64,000 nt of DNA, taken from contig NZ_SZZH01000003.1 of NCBI RefSeq assembly GCF_005298075.1, positions 434,001-498,000 on the forward strand. The letters are read 5' to 3'. Numbering within the stretch: the first letter of the stretch is position 1; every line of letters starts with the position of its first letter. This DNA comes from Nakamurella flava. Its GTDB lineage: Bacteria; Actinomycetota; Actinomycetes; Mycobacteriales; Nakamurellaceae. The position numbers and the translations under genes are program-made. A model generated the notes under the pieces. That model searched no databases, was not told the DNA's origin, and saw nothing but the letters and a program-made list of their open reading frames with translations. This document shows positions 1 through 11,247 of the stretch, one piece after another.

Positions 1-270
1 CGCTTCAACCGCGCCAAGCTCGACGCCTACGAGTGCGGGATCGAGCCGACCCCGCTCCCCGCCGGCACCGCCGGCCGTTTCCCGATCAAGTTCTATCTGA
101 CCGCGATGCTGTTCATCGTCTTCGACATCGAGGTCGTCTTCCTCTACCCCTGGGCCCAGAGTGCCGTTCCCCTCGGCGTTCTCGGCCTGGTCGAGATCAT
201 CCTGTTCATCGGAACGGTGTCCATCGTCTACGCCTACGTGTGGCGTCGGGGCGGTCTGGACTGGGATTGA
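1..270 (+). CDS. nuoA: NADH-quinone oxidoreductase subunit A (5' truncated by window)
   Basis: Membrane subunit A of complex I, which couples NADH oxidation to quinone reduction and proton export. Only the last 89 residues are in the window; the start lies upstream. The visible part begins at the conserved loop with YECGIEP, whose cysteine is a family hallmark. Two hydrophobic membrane helices follow, the first containing [11 protein letters not shown], the second ending in [10 protein letters not shown]. It is the first visible gene of the nuo operon; nuoB starts 64 bases later behind a good ribosome binding site. The assignment rests on these motifs and on the unbroken A-to-N order downstream. 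Confidence 0.95.
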   Translation, partial: RFNRAKLDAYECGIEPTPLPAGTAGRFPIKFYLTAMLFIVFDIEVVFLYPWAQSAVPLGVLGLVEIILFIGTVSIVYAYVWRRGGLDWD

Positions 271-334
271 CGCTTCCCAGCAGTACGGCCGGTCACCGCC
301 GCGACCGGCCGGGCATGACGGAAAGGAGAGCAAC

Positions 335-949
335 GTGGGTCTCGAAGAAAAGCTGCCGAACGGCATTCTGCTGACGAGCGTCGAAAAACTCGTCAACTGG
401 ACCCGCAAGGCCTCGCTCTTCCCAGCCACTTTCGGGCTGGCCTGCTGCGCGATCGAGATGATGACCACCGGCGCGCCCCGCTACGACCTCGGCCGGTTCG
501 GCATGGAGGTCTTCCGGGCCTCCCCGCGGCAGGCCGACCTGATGATCGTGGCCGGCCGGGTGACCCAGAAGATGGCGCCCGTGCTGCGGCAGATCTACGA
601 CCAGATGGCCGAGCCCAAGTGGGTGCTGTCGATGGGCGTCTGCGCCTCGTCCGGCGGCATGTTCAACAACTACGCGGTGGTCCAGGGGGTCGACCACATC
701 GTCCCGGTCGACATGTACCTGCCGGGCTGCCCGCCGCGGCCGGAGATGCTGATCGACGCGATCCTCAAGCTGCACGCCAAGATCATGGACGACCCGCTGA
801 ACGCCTCCCGCGCCGCCGAGTTCGCCGGCAAGCGCACCGAGCTCACCGCCTCGTCCGTCCGGTACGGCAAGCTGCCCGCACCCATCGGCACCCCGCAGCA
901 GAACATCGATGTCATCCGGGCCGGCGCCTCCCGCGGCGGTGTTGCGTGA
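335..949 (+). CDS. nuoB: NADH-quinone oxidoreductase subunit B
   Basis: Peripheral-arm subunit that holds the [4Fe-4S] cluster N2, the last electron carrier before quinone. The 204-residue protein has the four expected cysteines: the adjacent pair C37-C38 in CCAIEMM, C103 in GVCASSGG and C132 in PGCPPRPE. The GTG start at 335 was chosen because an AAAGGAGA ribosome binding site lies five bases upstream and the product then begins [10 protein letters not shown]. Longer in-frame starts would run back into nuoA. Its TGA overlaps the GTG of nuoC, so translation is probably coupled. Confidence 0.96.
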   Translation: MGLEEKLPNGILLTSVEKLVNWTRKASLFPATFGLACCAIEMMTTGAPRYDLGRFGMEVFRASPRQADLMIVAGRVTQKMAPVLRQIYDQMAEPKWVLSMGVCASSGGMFNNYAVVQGVDHIVPVDMYLPGCPPRPEMLIDAILKLHAKIMDDPLNASRAAEFAGKRTELTASSVRYGKLPAPIGTPQQNIDVIRAGASRGGVA

Positions 950-1839
950 CCGGGCCGAACACCCCGCAGACCCCGGCGTCCGGGGTCGGCGGCGTCCCGG
1001 GAATGCCGGCGGCCCAACGGTCCTCGGTCGACTCCCCGGCCGAGCGGCCGTCCGGCACCACCGACGACGCCGCCGCCCAGGGCGGCGAGTCGACCGCGCT
1101 GGCCGGCCGGGCCCTGCACGAGTCGAGCGGTCCGCCGGTCGCGCCGGTCGGCCTGCCCCGGGCCGGCATGTTCGGCGCGAAGGGCTCCGGTGACACCTCC
1201 GGCTACGGCCTGCTGGTCCGCGAGCCGTACCTGCCGCCGGTGGCGGAGCGGCCGTTCGGCGGTCCCACCACCTCGCACCTTGCGCAGGACGAGCGTCAGT
1301 ACGGGGCGTTCGACGAGGTGACCGACGCCCTCTACGCGGCGATGGCCGAACGCTCCATCCCGGAGGCGGCCATCCGTCAGATCACCGTGGCCGCCCGGGA
1401 GATCACCTACTACGTCGCCCGCGAGCACCTCACCGCCCTGCTGTGGGCCCTGCGCGACGACGCGGCGCTGCGGTTCGAGCTGGCCTCCTCCATCTCCGGG
1501 GTCGACTACGGGGTCGATGTTCCGCAGCGGCTGCACGTCGTCTACGAGCTGACGTCGATGACCTACCGCCGGCGCATCCGGCTGGAGGTCGCCGTCGACG
1601 TCGACGACCCGTACGTGCCGAGCGCGGTCGCCGTCTACCCGACGGCGGACTGGCACGAGCGGGAGTGCTGGGACATGTTCGGCGTCGTCTTCTCCGGCCA
1701 TCCGGCGCTGACGCGCATCCTCATGCCGGACGACTGGCCCGGCCACCCGCAACGCAAGGACTACCCGCTCGGCGGGATCCCGGTGGAGTACAAGGGCGCC
1801 GAGATCCCCCCGCCCGACCAGCGGAGGAGCTACTCGTGA
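946..1839 (+). CDS. nuoC: NADH-quinone oxidoreductase subunit C (30 kDa type), N-terminally extended
   Basis: Peripheral-arm subunit next to NuoD, needed for assembly of the quinone module. The 297-residue protein carries the 30-kDa signature [16 protein letters not shown] followed by [19 protein letters not shown] near its C terminus. The first 100 or so residues are rich in Pro, Ser, Gly and Ala and look disordered; the conserved fold begins only after about residue 115. The GTG start at 946 overlaps the nuoB stop, the arrangement used throughout this operon. A shorter start inside the Pro/Ser-rich part cannot be excluded. Confidence 0.93.
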   Translation: MTGPNTPQTPASGVGGVPGMPAAQRSSVDSPAERPSGTTDDAAAQGGESTALAGRALHESSGPPVAPVGLPRAGMFGAKGSGDTSGYGLLVREPYLPPVAERPFGGPTTSHLAQDERQYGAFDEVTDALYAAMAERSIPEAAIRQITVAAREITYYVAREHLTALLWALRDDAALRFELASSISGVDYGVDVPQRLHVVYELTSMTYRRRIRLEVAVDVDDPYVPSAVAVYPTADWHERECWDMFGVVFSGHPALTRILMPDDWPGHPQRKDYPLGGIPVEYKGAEIPPPDQRRSYS

Positions 1840-3248
1840 GCACATCCCAGGGCAAGCCCGGCCAGCGTTTCAGCCAGGGCGCGACGATGTTCGCCGAGGA
1901 CTTCGACCGCCGCGATCAGCGGCCCGGCCGCGGTCCCCGCGAGGCCACCAGCACCCGCACCACCCAGGGTCGGATGTTCACCATCACCGGTGGTGACTGG
2001 GACGACCTGCTGGCCGACAACAACTTCGAGGACGACGAGCGGCTCATCATCAACATGGGCCCGCAGCACCCGTCGACCCACGGCGTGCTGCGGCTCATCC
2101 TCGAACTCGAGGGCGAGACGGTCACCCAGGCCCGGTCGGTGATCGGCTACCTGCACACCGGGATCGAGAAGTCCTGTGAGTTCCGCACCTGGACCCAGGG
2201 CGTCACCTTCGTGACCCGGGCCGACTACCTGTCGCCCGCGTTCAATGAAGCCGCCTACTGCATGGCGATCGAGAAGCTGCTCGGCATCGAGGTCCCGCCG
2301 CGGGCCGAGGTCATCCGGGTGCTGCTGATGGAGCTCACCCGGATCACCTCGCATCTGGTCGCGCTGGCCACCGGCGGGATGGAACTGGGGGCCCTCACCG
2401 GTATGACGGCCGGCTTCCGGGAACGGGAGGAGGGGCTGCACCTGATGGAGTTCCTCACCGGCCTGCGGATGAACATGGCGTTCATCCGGCCCGGGGGCGT
2501 CGCCCAGGACCTGCCGGACGGGTACTCCGAGCGCATCCGTCAGTTCATCGACATCATGCGGACGCGGCTGCCGGAGTACGACAAGCTGCTCACCGGCCAG
2601 CCGTTGTGGAAGGCCCGCACCGAGGGCGTCGGGTACCTGCCGCTCGAGGCGTGCATGCAACTCGGCATCACCGGGCCGGTGCTGCGGTCGGCCGGCCTGC
2701 CCTGGGATCTGCGCAAGACCATGCCGTACTGCGGGTACGAGACCTACGACTTCGAGGTGCCCACGCTCACCGAGGCCGACTGCTACGCGCGGTTCCTGCT
2801 GCGGCTGGCCGAGATGCACGAGTCGCTCAAGATCATGGAGCAGGCGCTGGCCCGGCTGGCCGAGCCGGGCCCGGTGATGGTGGCCGATGCGAAGATCGGC
2901 TGGCCGGCGCAACTCTCGGTCGGCGGCGACGGCATGGGTAACTCGCTCAACTACATCCGCGAGATCATGGGCCAGTCGATGGAGTCGTTGATCCACCACT
3001 TCAAGCTGGTCACCGAGGGTTTCGAGGTGCCGCCGGGCCAGGCCTACGCGGCGATCGAGAACCCGCGCGGTGAGCTGGGGTGTCACGTCGTGTCGGACGG
3101 CGGCACCCGGCCGTTCCGGGTCCACCTGCGCGACCCCGGCTTCGTCAACCTGCAGTCGATGCCGGCGATGTCGGAGGGCGCACTGATCGCTGACGTGGTG
3201 GCCGCCGTCGCCTCGATCGACCCGGTCATGGGAGGGGTGGACCGGTAA
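1836..3248 (+). CDS. nuoD: NADH-quinone oxidoreductase subunit D (49 kDa type)
   Basis: Forms the quinone-binding pocket together with NuoB; it is homologous to the large subunit of NiFe hydrogenases but lacks the metal-binding cysteines. The 470-residue product contains [21 protein letters not shown] and the C-terminal [18 protein letters not shown]. The GTG at 1836 overlaps the nuoC stop and has GGAGGAG upstream. An ATG at 1888 is an alternative start, because the first 45 residues are polar and low in complexity. The stop overlaps the nuoE ATG by one base. Confidence 0.96.
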   Translation: MSTSQGKPGQRFSQGATMFAEDFDRRDQRPGRGPREATSTRTTQGRMFTITGGDWDDLLADNNFEDDERLIINMGPQHPSTHGVLRLILELEGETVTQARSVIGYLHTGIEKSCEFRTWTQGVTFVTRADYLSPAFNEAAYCMAIEKLLGIEVPPRAEVIRVLLMELTRITSHLVALATGGMELGALTGMTAGFREREEGLHLMEFLTGLRMNMAFIRPGGVAQDLPDGYSERIRQFIDIMRTRLPEYDKLLTGQPLWKARTEGVGYLPLEACMQLGITGPVLRSAGLPWDLRKTMPYCGYETYDFEVPTLTEADCYARFLLRLAEMHESLKIMEQALARLAEPGPVMVADAKIGWPAQLSVGGDGMGNSLNYIREIMGQSMESLIHHFKLVTEGFEVPPGQAYAAIENPRGELGCHVVSDGGTRPFRVHLRDPGFVNLQSMPAMSEGALIADVVAAVASIDPVMGGVDR

Positions 3249-3997
3249 TGGCAGAGCATTCGCGACGGGTCGGGGTTCCCGTCTTCCTGCCGTCCGACGT
3301 GGTGTTCGACGCGCAGACCCACGCCCGGGCCGACGAGCTGATCGCCCGGTACCCGGTGGGTCGGTCGGCACTGCTGCCACTGCTGCACCTGGTGCAGTCG
3401 GTGGAGGGCTTTGTCTCCCAGCCGGGGATCGAGTTCTGTTCCGCCAAGCTGGGTCTCACCGACGCCGAGGTGTCGGCGGTGGCCACGTTCTACACGATGT
3501 ACAAGCGCACGCCGTGCGGCGAGCACCTGGTCAGCGTCTGTACCAACGCGCTGTGCGCGGTGCTCGGCGGCGACGCGATCTACTCGGCGCTCAGCCGGCA
3601 CCTGGGGGTCGGGCACGAGCAGACCAGCGGCGACCCGAACAGCCCGGGCAGCATCACCCTGGAGCACGCCGAGTGCCTGGCCGCCTGCGACCACGCGCCG
3701 GTGCTGCAGGTCGACTACGAGTTCTACGACCACCAGACCCCGGACAGCGCGCTGGATCTCACCATGGCGCTGCAGCGCGGCGAACGGCCGCCGCCGACCC
3801 GGGGTGCCCCGCTGCGGGACTTCCGCGCCGCCGAGCTGGAGATCGCCGGCATTCGCCCGGACCTGGCTGAGCAGATCGACGTGCCCACCGCATCGCCGCA
3901 GACCCTGCGGGGGGCCTCGCTCGCCGAGCAGACCGGCCAGCGGGCGCCCGCGATGCCCGACCACGTCGAGTTCCCTCCGTTGCCCGAGAAGAAGTAG
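3248..3997 (+). CDS. nuoE: NADH-quinone oxidoreductase subunit E (24 kDa, 2Fe-2S)
   Basis: Thioredoxin-like [2Fe-2S] subunit of the NADH dehydrogenase module, carrying cluster N1a. The 249-residue protein has the four expected ligands C98, C103, C143 and C147 in CTNALC and ECLAACDHAP. A tail of about 70 residues after the ferredoxin domain is rich in Pro, Ala and Arg and is longer than in enterobacterial NuoE. The ATG shares a base with the nuoD TAA stop. nuoF follows after eight bases. Confidence 0.95.
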   Translation: MAEHSRRVGVPVFLPSDVVFDAQTHARADELIARYPVGRSALLPLLHLVQSVEGFVSQPGIEFCSAKLGLTDAEVSAVATFYTMYKRTPCGEHLVSVCTNALCAVLGGDAIYSALSRHLGVGHEQTSGDPNSPGSITLEHAECLAACDHAPVLQVDYEFYDHQTPDSALDLTMALQRGERPPPTRGAPLRDFRAAELEIAGIRPDLAEQIDVPTASPQTLRGASLAEQTGQRAPAMPDHVEFPPLPEKK

Positions 3998-4005
3998 GGA
4001 GCGTC

Positions 4006-5313
4006 ATGACCGCACCCGAACAGGCCCGTCTCACACCGGTGCTCACCCGGCGGTGGGCGTCGCCCCGGTCCTGGGACATCGACACCTACCGGCAGCTCGA
4101 CGGCTACCAGGCGCTGCCGGCGGCGTTGTCGGTCGTACCCGGCCGGGTCGTCGAACTGGTCAAGGCGTCCGGCCTGCGGGGCCGCGGCGGCGCCGGCTTC
4201 CCGACCGGCCTGAAGTGGTCGTTCCTGCCGGCCGACAGCCCCAAACCGTCCTACCTGGTGGTCAACGCCGACGAGGGCGAGCCGGGGACCTGCAAGGACA
4301 TCCCGTTCATGATGGCCGACCCGCATGCGCTCATCGAGGGTTGCATCATCACCTCGTACGCGATCCGGGCACCGTTCTGCGCCATCTACATCCGCGGTGA
4401 GGCGTTGCACGCGATCCGCCGGGTGCAGCACGCGGTCGATCAGGCCAAGGCGGCCGGCTTCCTGGGCAGGAACATCCTGGGCTCCGGTTACGACCTGGAG
4501 ATCGTGGTGCACGGCGGCGCCGGGGCCTACATCTGCGGCGAGGAGACCGCGCTGCTCGACTCCCTGGAGGGTCGGCGCGGTCAACCCCGACTCAAGCCGC
4601 CGTTCCCGGCCGTCGCCGGGCTGTACGCGAGCCCCACCGTGGTCAACAACGTCGAGACCATCGCGTCCGTCCCGGCGATCGTGCTGGGTGGGTCGGACTG
4701 GTACCGGTCGATGGGCACCGAGAAGTCGCCCGGCCCGAAGATCTACTCGCTGTCCGGCCATGTCACCCGCCCCGGCCAGTACGAGGCGCCGATGGGCACG
4801 ACCCTGCGCCAGTTGCTGGAGTCGGCCGGCGGCATGCGGGACGGCATCCCGCTGAAGTTCTTCACCCCCGGCGGCTCGTCGACGCCGATCTTCACCACCG
4901 AGCACCTCGACGTGCCGCTGTCGTTCGACGACGTGGCCGCGGCGGGCTCCATGCTCGGTACCACCGCGTTGATGTGCTTCAACGAGACCGTCTCGGTGCC
5001 GTGGGCGGTCTGGAAATGGCTGGAGTTCTACAAGCACGAGTCGTGCGGCAAGTGCACGCCGTGCCGGGAGGGCACCGGCTGGCTGGTGCAGATCCTGCGT
5101 CGGGTTGTTACCGGGGCGGGCACCTTGGAGGACCTGGACACCCTCACCGACGCCGCGTCCAACATCGCCGGGCGTTCGTTCTGCGCCCTGGGCGACGCCG
5201 CGGCCACCCCGATCCTGTCCTCGTTCAAGTACTTCCGGTCCGAGTTCGAGGACCTGGTCACCGGCCGCCGGCCCCCGGTGGTCCCGGAGCGCAGCATGGC
5301 GGAGGCGCACTGA
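4006..5313 (+). CDS. nuoF: NADH-quinone oxidoreductase subunit F (51 kDa, FMN/NADH binding)
   Basis: Entry point of electrons into complex I: binds NADH and FMN and carries [4Fe-4S] cluster N3. The 435-residue protein has the glycine-rich [16 protein letters not shown] near residues 57-72, the FMN-site motif [21 protein letters not shown], and the cluster motif [11 protein letters not shown] at about residue 345, with a further conserved Cys in FCALGDAA. Its length is normal for the family. The TGA shares a base with the ATG of nuoG. Confidence 0.97.
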   Translation: MTAPEQARLTPVLTRRWASPRSWDIDTYRQLDGYQALPAALSVVPGRVVELVKASGLRGRGGAGFPTGLKWSFLPADSPKPSYLVVNADEGEPGTCKDIPFMMADPHALIEGCIITSYAIRAPFCAIYIRGEALHAIRRVQHAVDQAKAAGFLGRNILGSGYDLEIVVHGGAGAYICGEETALLDSLEGRRGQPRLKPPFPAVAGLYASPTVVNNVETIASVPAIVLGGSDWYRSMGTEKSPGPKIYSLSGHVTRPGQYEAPMGTTLRQLLESAGGMRDGIPLKFFTPGGSSTPIFTTEHLDVPLSFDDVAAAGSMLGTTALMCFNETVSVPWAVWKWLEFYKHESCGKCTPCREGTGWLVQILRRVVTGAGTLEDLDTLTDAASNIAGRSFCALGDAAATPILSSFKYFRSEFEDLVTGRRPPVVPERSMAEAH

Positions 5314-7925
5314 TGACGACCGTCGCACCCCCGCCCAGTGCGGCCCCGGCCGGCGCCGGCGGCCCGGATCCGAACGAGATCCAGGTTCCCCCGGGCCATG
5401 TCAAGCTGACGATCGACGGGATCGTCACCACCGCGCCCAAGGGAGAACTGGTGATCCGGGCCGCCGAGCGGCTGGGCATCGCGATCCCGCGGTTCTGCGA
5501 CCACCCGCTGCTGGCCCCGGTCGGGGCCTGCCGGCAGTGCCTGGTCGAGGTGGAGATGGGCGGCCGGCCGATGCCCAAGCCGCAGGCCTCGTGCACGCAG
5601 ACCGTGGCCGACGGCATGGTGGTCAAGACCCAGCTGAGCTCCCCGGTGGCCGAGAAGGCGCAGCGGTCCAACCTCGAGTTCCTGCTGCTCAACCATCCGC
5701 TGGACTGCCCGGTCTGCGACAAGGGCGGCGAGTGCCCGCTGCAGAACCAGACGATGGCCAACGGGTCGGCCCACAGCCGGCTGCGCGAGCCGAAACGGGT
5801 GTTCACCAAGCCGATCGCCGTCTCCACGCAGATCCTGCTCGACCGTGAACGGTGCGTGCTCTGCCAGCGCTGCACCCGGTTCTCCGAGCAGATCGCCGGC
5901 GACAAGTTCATCGACCTGCTCGAACGCGGCTCGATGCAGCAGATCGGCATCAACTCGGCCGAGCCGTTCCAGAGCTACTTCTCGGGCAACACCATCCAGA
6001 TCTGCCCGGTCGGGGCCCTCACCTCGGCCGCGTACCGGTTCCGGGCCCGACCGTTCGACCTGGTCTCCACCGACACCGTCTGCGAGCACTGCTCCAGCGG
6101 TTGCGCGCTGCGGACCGACCACCGGGCCGGCGGCGTCACCCGCCGGCTGGCCCGCACCGACGACGCGGTCAACGAGGACTGGAACTGCGACAAGGGCCGG
6201 TTCGGCTTCACGTACGTCACCGAGCCGGACCGGATCACCCGGCCACTCGTCCGTGACGCCGACGGCGTACTGCAGCCGGCGTCCTGGACCGACGCCATCC
6301 GCGCCGCCGCGCAGGGCCTGGCCCGGGCCCGGGACACCGGCGGGGTCGGCGTGCTGACCGGTGGCCGGCTGACCGTCACCGACGCGTACGCGTACGCCAA
6401 ATTCGCCCGGGTCGCGCTGCGCACCAACGACATCGACTTCCGGGCCCGCCCGAGCGGCGCCGAGGAGGCCGCGTTCCTGGCCCAGCGGATCGCCGGCCGC
6501 GGTCTGCTCTACGGCGAGCCCCCGGACACCGACGGCGGTTCCGCCGTCACCTACGCCGGTCTGGAGAAGGCGACCGCGGTGCTGCTCGTCGGGCTCGAGC
6601 CGGAGGAGGAGTCACCGATCCTGTTCCTGCGACTGCGCAAGGCGGCCCGCAAGGGTCTGCCGGTCGCGTCGGTCGCCGCGCTGGCCAGCCGCGGACTGCA
6701 GAAGCTGGACGGCACCCTGCTGGCCGCCGCGCCCGGCTCCGAGCCTTCGGTGCTGTCCGGGCTCACGGTCGAGGACAGTGCGGAGGCCGGGGTGCCGGAC
6801 GCCGCCGCCCGGAACCGGGTCGCCACCCTGCTCCGCACCCCGGGCGCCGTCGTGCTGGTCGGCGAACGCGCCGCCGAGGTACCCGGCCTGCTCACCGCGG
6901 TCGGCGCCCTGGTCGACACCACCGGCGCCCGGCTGGCCTGGGTGCCCCGCCGGGCCGGCGAGCGCGGAGCCCTGGAGGCGGGGGCGCTGGGCCCGCTGCT
7001 GCCCGGTGGCCGTCCGGTCGCCGATCCGGCCGCCCGGGCCGAGGTCGAGGCCGCCTGGGGCGTCACGCTTCCCGCCGCCCCGGGCCGGGACGCCACCGCC
7101 ATCCTGGCCGCCGTCGCCGCCCCGGTGGACGAGACCGATGACCCGGCCGAGACACCGCCGGCCGAAGCAGGTCTGGCCGGTCTGCTGATCGGTGGCGTCG
7201 AGCTGGACGACCTGCCCGACCCGGCCGCGGCCCGGACCGCCGTGGCCGCCGCTGGTTTCGTGGTCAGCCTGGAGATGCGGGCCAGCGCGGTCACCGCCCT
7301 GGCCGACGTCGTCCTCCCGGTCGCCGCGCCGGCCGAGAAGGCCGGCGCCTACCTCGACTGGGAGGCTCGGGTCCGCCCGTTCGCCGCCGCCCTGCCCCAG
7401 GTCGGCGGTCTGGACGACGGCCGGGTCCTCGACACCCTGGGGGTGGAGATGGATGTCGACCTGTTCACCCAGACCCCGGCCGCCGCGGCCGGTGAACTGG
7501 GCCGGCTGGGGCGCTGGACCGGCGAGCGTCCGGCCATCACCGGGTCCGCCTCGTCGGATGCGTCGGCAGTGTCTCCCTATGGCGGTGGGTTCCGGCTGGC
7601 GTCCTGGCGGACGAGCCTCGACGGCGGCCGCGGCCTGGACGGTGAACCGCACCTGGCCGGCACGGCCAAGCGGCCGCTGGCCCGGCTCAGCCCCGCCGAC
7701 GCCGCCGCCCTCGGCGTGGTCCACGGGGCGACGGTGACCGTGTCCGGCCCGGCCGGGTCGGTCACCCTGCCGGCCGCGGTCGCCCCGATGGTCGACGGCG
7801 TGGTCTGGCTGCCGGCCCGCATCGACGGACTGGCCACCACCGAACGGCTCGGCGTCGAGCCCGGCCGACCCGGTGACGTGCTGCTGTCCGTCCGCCCCGC
7901 ACCGGTGTCCGAAGGGATGTCATGA
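5313..7925 (+). CDS. nuoG: NADH-quinone oxidoreductase subunit G (75 kDa, multi-FeS)
   Basis: Largest peripheral subunit, wiring electrons from NuoF towards NuoI. The 870-residue product begins with a [2Fe-2S] ferredoxin domain ([16 protein letters not shown], then a distant Cys). A His-Cys cluster domain follows ([17 protein letters not shown]), then a second four-Cys set ([12 protein letters not shown] and ICPVGAL). The molybdopterin-oxidoreductase-like C-terminal region opens with CEHCSSGC and ends its cluster at NCDKGRFGF. From about residue 500 the protein is Ala/Gly/Val-rich and weakly conserved, as is common in actinobacterial NuoG. The ATG was chosen at 5313 on the nuoF stop; the open frame continues upstream inside nuoF but has no start signal there. 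Confidence 0.95.
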   Translation: MTTVAPPPSAAPAGAGGPDPNEIQVPPGHVKLTIDGIVTTAPKGELVIRAAERLGIAIPRFCDHPLLAPVGACRQCLVEVEMGGRPMPKPQASCTQTVADGMVVKTQLSSPVAEKAQRSNLEFLLLNHPLDCPVCDKGGECPLQNQTMANGSAHSRLREPKRVFTKPIAVSTQILLDRERCVLCQRCTRFSEQIAGDKFIDLLERGSMQQIGINSAEPFQSYFSGNTIQICPVGALTSAAYRFRARPFDLVSTDTVCEHCSSGCALRTDHRAGGVTRRLARTDDAVNEDWNCDKGRFGFTYVTEPDRITRPLVRDADGVLQPASWTDAIRAAAQGLARARDTGGVGVLTGGRLTVTDAYAYAKFARVALRTNDIDFRARPSGAEEAAFLAQRIAGRGLLYGEPPDTDGGSAVTYAGLEKATAVLLVGLEPEEESPILFLRLRKAARKGLPVASVAALASRGLQKLDGTLLAAAPGSEPSVLSGLTVEDSAEAGVPDAAARNRVATLLRTPGAVVLVGERAAEVPGLLTAVGALVDTTGARLAWVPRRAGERGALEAGALGPLLPGGRPVADPAARAEVEAAWGVTLPAAPGRDATAILAAVAAPVDETDDPAETPPAEAGLAGLLIGGVELDDLPDPAAARTAVAAAGFVVSLEMRASAVTALADVVLPVAAPAEKAGAYLDWEARVRPFAAALPQVGGLDDGRVLDTLGVEMDVDLFTQTPAAAAGELGRLGRWTGERPAITGSASSDASAVSPYGGGFRLASWRTSLDGGRGLDGEPHLAGTAKRPLARLSPADAAALGVVHGATVTVSGPAGSVTLPAAVAPMVDGVVWLPARIDGLATTERLGVEPGRPGDVLLSVRPAPVSEGMS

Positions 7926-9400
7926 CGCATCAACTGGCCGCCGCCCTCGGCCCTGACGGGTCCGTCCAGCCGCTGCTGGCCGACGACCCGTGGTGGCTGA
8001 TGCTGGTCAAGTCGATCATGGTCTTCGTGATGCTGCTGCTGCTCACGCTGTTCGCCATCTGGTTCGAACGTCGCGTGGTCGGTCGCATGCAGCACCGCCC
8101 CGGCCCCAACTGGAACGGGCCGTTCGGTCTGCTGCAGTCGATGGCCGACGCGCTCAAGCTGCACTTCAAAGAGGGCATCATCCCGGCCAACGCCGACAAG
8201 TTCGTCTACATCGCCGCACCCGTGATGATCGCGGTGCCGGCGTTCCTCACGTTCTCGATCATCCCGGTCGGCGGCGAGGTCTCGATGTTCGGCGAACAGA
8301 CCGCGCTGCAGCTGGTCGACCTCCCGGTCGGCGTGCTGGTGGCCCTGGCGTTCGCCTCGATCGGCATCTACGGCATCGTGCTCGGCGGCTGGGCGTCCGG
8401 CTCGACCTACCCGCTGCTCGGCGGGCTCCGGTCGGCCGCGCAGATGATCTCGTACGAGGTCGCGATGGGCCTGTCGTTCGTCGCCGTGTTCCTCTACGCG
8501 GGGTCGCTCTCGACGTCGGCCATCGTCAACCAGCAGGAGCCGGGCTGGTACGTCTGGCTGCTGCCGGTCTCGTTCGTCATGTACGTGGTGTCGATGGTCG
8601 GCGAGACCAACCGCGCCCCCTTCGATCTCGCCGAGGCCGAGGGTGAGCTGGTCGGCGGCTTCAACACCGAGTACTCCTCGATGCGCTTCGGCCTGTTCTT
8701 CCTGGCCGAGTACATCAACCTGATCAACGTCTCCGCGCTGGCCACCACCCTGTTCCTGGGCGGCTGGCGGGCCCCGTGGCCGATCTCGCTCATCCCGGGC
8801 GTGAACGAGGGCTACTGGACGATGCTCTGGTTCTTCGTCAAGGTGCTGGCGTTCATGTTCTTCTTCGTCTGGCTCCGCGGCACCCTGCCCCGCATCCGCT
8901 ACGACCAGTTCATGGCCATCGGCTGGAAAGTGCTGATCCCCGTCTCGCTGGTGTGGATCCTGCTCGTCGGATCGGTGCGGGTCCTGCGCAACGCCGAGGG
9001 GTTCTCGGCGGTGCAGGTGCTGCTGTGGGTCGGCATCCCGCTCGCGCTGGTGCTGCTGGCCGCCGCGATCTGGCCCAGCCGGGCGGCCGGGTCCCGACGC
9101 GAGGCCCCGGACGATCTCGACGACGACGAACTGGACGACGAGTACCTCGACCCCGACGACCTCGTCGACGATCAGCCCCCCGGCCCCGGGGCGATCGCGC
9201 CCGCCGGCGGGCGCTCGGTGGTCGCCGAATCCGGTGGCCGCTACCCGATCCCGCCGCTCGACCTCGTCGTCCCGCCGACCCCGGTCCGCCGCCCGGCGCC
9301 GGCCGAGTACGCGACCAGCGCCCCGGGCGGGACCCCCGGTGCGCCCCCGGCGCCCGCCGACCACCGCACCTCCGAGGGAGGCACCCATGTCATTCCTTGA
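7922..9400 (+). CDS. nuoH: NADH-quinone oxidoreductase subunit H with long acidic/Pro-rich tail
   Basis: Membrane subunit at the junction with the peripheral arm, lining the quinone entry path. The first 390 residues hold eight or so hydrophobic helices and family motifs such as [38 protein letters not shown] and FNTEYSS. The remaining 100 or so residues form a cytoplasmic-looking tail, first very acidic ([17 protein letters not shown]) and then Pro/Ala-rich, not part of the normal fold. The ATG overlaps the nuoG stop, and the tail's coding sequence overlaps the nuoI start by 14 bases. Confidence 0.95.
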   Translation: MTHQLAAALGPDGSVQPLLADDPWWLMLVKSIMVFVMLLLLTLFAIWFERRVVGRMQHRPGPNWNGPFGLLQSMADALKLHFKEGIIPANADKFVYIAAPVMIAVPAFLTFSIIPVGGEVSMFGEQTALQLVDLPVGVLVALAFASIGIYGIVLGGWASGSTYPLLGGLRSAAQMISYEVAMGLSFVAVFLYAGSLSTSAIVNQQEPGWYVWLLPVSFVMYVVSMVGETNRAPFDLAEAEGELVGGFNTEYSSMRFGLFFLAEYINLINVSALATTLFLGGWRAPWPISLIPGVNEGYWTMLWFFVKVLAFMFFFVWLRGTLPRIRYDQFMAIGWKVLIPVSLVWILLVGSVRVLRNAEGFSAVQVLLWVGIPLALVLLAAAIWPSRAAGSRREAPDDLDDDELDDEYLDPDDLVDDQPPGPGAIAPAGGRSVVAESGGRYPIPPLDLVVPPTPVRRPAPAEYATSAPGGTPGAPPAPADHRTSEGGTHVIP

Positions 9401-9938
9401 TCCGGTCAAGGGCTTCGGCGTCACGTTCTCGACGATGCTCAAGCCCGTCGTCACCGAGGACTATCCGCGCAAGCCCGAACAGCCGGCCGCCCGCTACCAC
9501 GGGCGACACCAGCTCAACCGGCACCCGGACGGGCTGGAGAAGTGCATCGGCTGCGAGCTGTGCGCGTGGGCCTGCCCGGCCGACGCGATCTTCGTGGAAG
9601 GCGCCGACAACACCGAGGACGAGCGCTACTCCCCAGGGGAGCGGTACGCGAAGAACTACCAGATCAACTACCTGCGCTGCATCGGCTGCGGCCTGTGCAT
9701 CGAGGCCTGCCCGACGCGGTCGCTGACCATGACCAACGAGTACGAGCTGGCCGACGACGAACGGCAGCGGCTGATCTACACCAAGGACATGCTGCTGGCC
9801 CCGCTGCTGCCCGGGATGGAACTGCCGCCGCACGACCTGTATCTCGGCGACAGCAAGGACTACTACGCCAACGGACCCGACTTCCTGGCCCAGACCCCGC
9901 GGGCCGAGCAAAACTCCGGTCAGGAGGGCGCCGCGTGA
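9387..9938 (+). CDS. nuoI: NADH-quinone oxidoreductase subunit I (two 4Fe-4S clusters)
   Basis: Ferredoxin-like subunit carrying clusters N6a and N6b between NuoG and NuoB. The 183-residue protein has two classic eight-iron motifs, [16 protein letters not shown] and [16 protein letters not shown]. The ATG at 9387 gives [20 protein letters not shown], a typical N terminus, and is preceded by GAGGGAGG. The start lies 14 bases inside the end of nuoH, and the TGA overlaps the GTG of nuoJ. Confidence 0.96.
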   Translation: MSFLDPVKGFGVTFSTMLKPVVTEDYPRKPEQPAARYHGRHQLNRHPDGLEKCIGCELCAWACPADAIFVEGADNTEDERYSPGERYAKNYQINYLRCIGCGLCIEACPTRSLTMTNEYELADDERQRLIYTKDMLLAPLLPGMELPPHDLYLGDSKDYYANGPDFLAQTPRAEQNSGQEGAA

Positions 9939-10882
9939 GCGCCGCCCTGCTGGCCGCCGCGGACAGCACCGTGGCCGCTGCCGATTCGGGCGCGGCGCTC
10001 ATCGCGTTCTGGGTGCTGGCCCCGCTGGCCGTGGCCGGCGGGCTCGGGATGGTGTTCGCGAAAAGCGCGGTGCACTCGGCGTTGTGGCTGGTGCTGACGA
10101 TGCTGTGCCTGGGGTGCCTGTACATCGTCCAGGACGCCGAGTTCCTCGGCTTCGTGCAGATCATCGTCTACACCGGCGCGATCATGATGCTGTTCCTCTT
10201 CGTGCTGATGCTCACCGGGCGCGACTCCGGTGACTCGGTCTTCGAACCGCTGCGCGGGCACAAGATCATCTCCGCGGTCCTGGGGGTGGGTTTCGTCGTC
10301 CTGCTGACCGCCGGGCTGCTGCGGTCGCTGCAACTGGCCGGGGCCGTCGGCCTGCAGGGGGCACTGGCCGAGCGCGGCGCCGTCGGGGCCATCGCCGAGA
10401 CCCTGTTCACCGACTACCTCTTCCCGTTCGAACTGACCAGCGCACTGCTCATCACCGCGGCCACCGGGGCGATGGTGCTCACCCACCTCGAGCACCGACC
10501 GGGGGAGAAGAAGAACCAGCGCCAGCGGGTCGCCGAACGCATGCGGTCCGGGCGGATGTCGCCGTTGCCCGGGCCCGGGGTGTTCGCCACCTCCTCGTCC
10601 AACGCCACCCCCGCCCTGCTCCCGGACGGCAGCATCGCCCCCGGTTCGGTGTCGCGGCTGGTCGACTCGGCCGAGAGCGAGCGGGTCGCCGCGGCCTGGG
10701 CGGCCGGTCGCACCGTCGCCGGAGTGCAGGCGGTCGACCACCCGCAGGCGCTGGCCCGTCCGGAGCTCACCGCCGGTCCTGCCGCCGAGCCGCCGCCGTC
10801 CGACAGCCCGGACGACGTCGGCGGTTTCGGTGGGCTCGCCGGGTTGGCCGGTCCCGGCTCGAACGAGCAGGCCCGCCGATGA
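9935..10882 (+). CDS. nuoJ: NADH-quinone oxidoreductase subunit J with extended C terminus
   Basis: Membrane subunit of the proton-pumping arm. The 315-residue protein has five hydrophobic helices in its first 190 residues, including the conserved [21 protein letters not shown]. The final 120 residues are a polar Pro/Ala/Ser-rich tail not present in enterobacterial NuoJ (about 180 residues), though long tails are usual in actinobacteria. The GTG start overlaps the nuoI stop and lies behind CAGGAGGG. The stop overlaps the nuoK ATG. Confidence 0.94.
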   Translation: MSAALLAAADSTVAAADSGAALIAFWVLAPLAVAGGLGMVFAKSAVHSALWLVLTMLCLGCLYIVQDAEFLGFVQIIVYTGAIMMLFLFVLMLTGRDSGDSVFEPLRGHKIISAVLGVGFVVLLTAGLLRSLQLAGAVGLQGALAERGAVGAIAETLFTDYLFPFELTSALLITAATGAMVLTHLEHRPGEKKNQRQRVAERMRSGRMSPLPGPGVFATSSSNATPALLPDGSIAPGSVSRLVDSAESERVAAAWAAGRTVAGVQAVDHPQALARPELTAGPAAEPPPSDSPDDVGGFGGLAGLAGPGSNEQARR

Positions 10883-11178
10883 CGCCCAACCACTACCTGG
10901 TGCTGTCGGCGCTGCTGTTCGGCATCGGCGCCGTCGGGTTCCTGGTCCGCCGCAACGCGATCGTCGTGTTCATGTGCGTCGAACTGATGCTCAACGCGGT
11001 GAACCTGTCGCTGGTGACGTTCTCCTCGATGTGGGGCAACCTCGACGGCGTCGTGTTCGCGTTCTTCGTGATGGTGGTGGCCGCCGCCGAGGTGGTCGTC
11101 GGGCTCGCCATCATCATGTCCATCTTCCGCAGCCGCCGGTCGGCCAACGTCGACGACGCCAACCTGCTGAAGTTCTGA
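10879..11178 (+). CDS. nuoK: NADH-quinone oxidoreductase subunit K
   Basis: Small antiporter-like membrane subunit (99 residues, three helices; homologous to MrpC). The conserved helix with [15 protein letters not shown] carries the membrane glutamate of the proton path, and the third helix [18 protein letters not shown] carries the second conserved Glu. The ATG overlaps the nuoJ stop. A gap of 69 bases follows before nuoL, the longest break within the operon; nothing there looks like a terminator. Confidence 0.96.
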   Translation: MTPNHYLVLSALLFGIGAVGFLVRRNAIVVFMCVELMLNAVNLSLVTFSSMWGNLDGVVFAFFVMVVAAAEVVVGLAIIMSIFRSRRSANVDDANLLKF

Positions 11179-11247
11179 TCCACCCGCCACACCTCTGTTC
11201 GCCCATGGCTTCTCACCTGTGTTTCTCGACGATGAGGAAGTGACCGG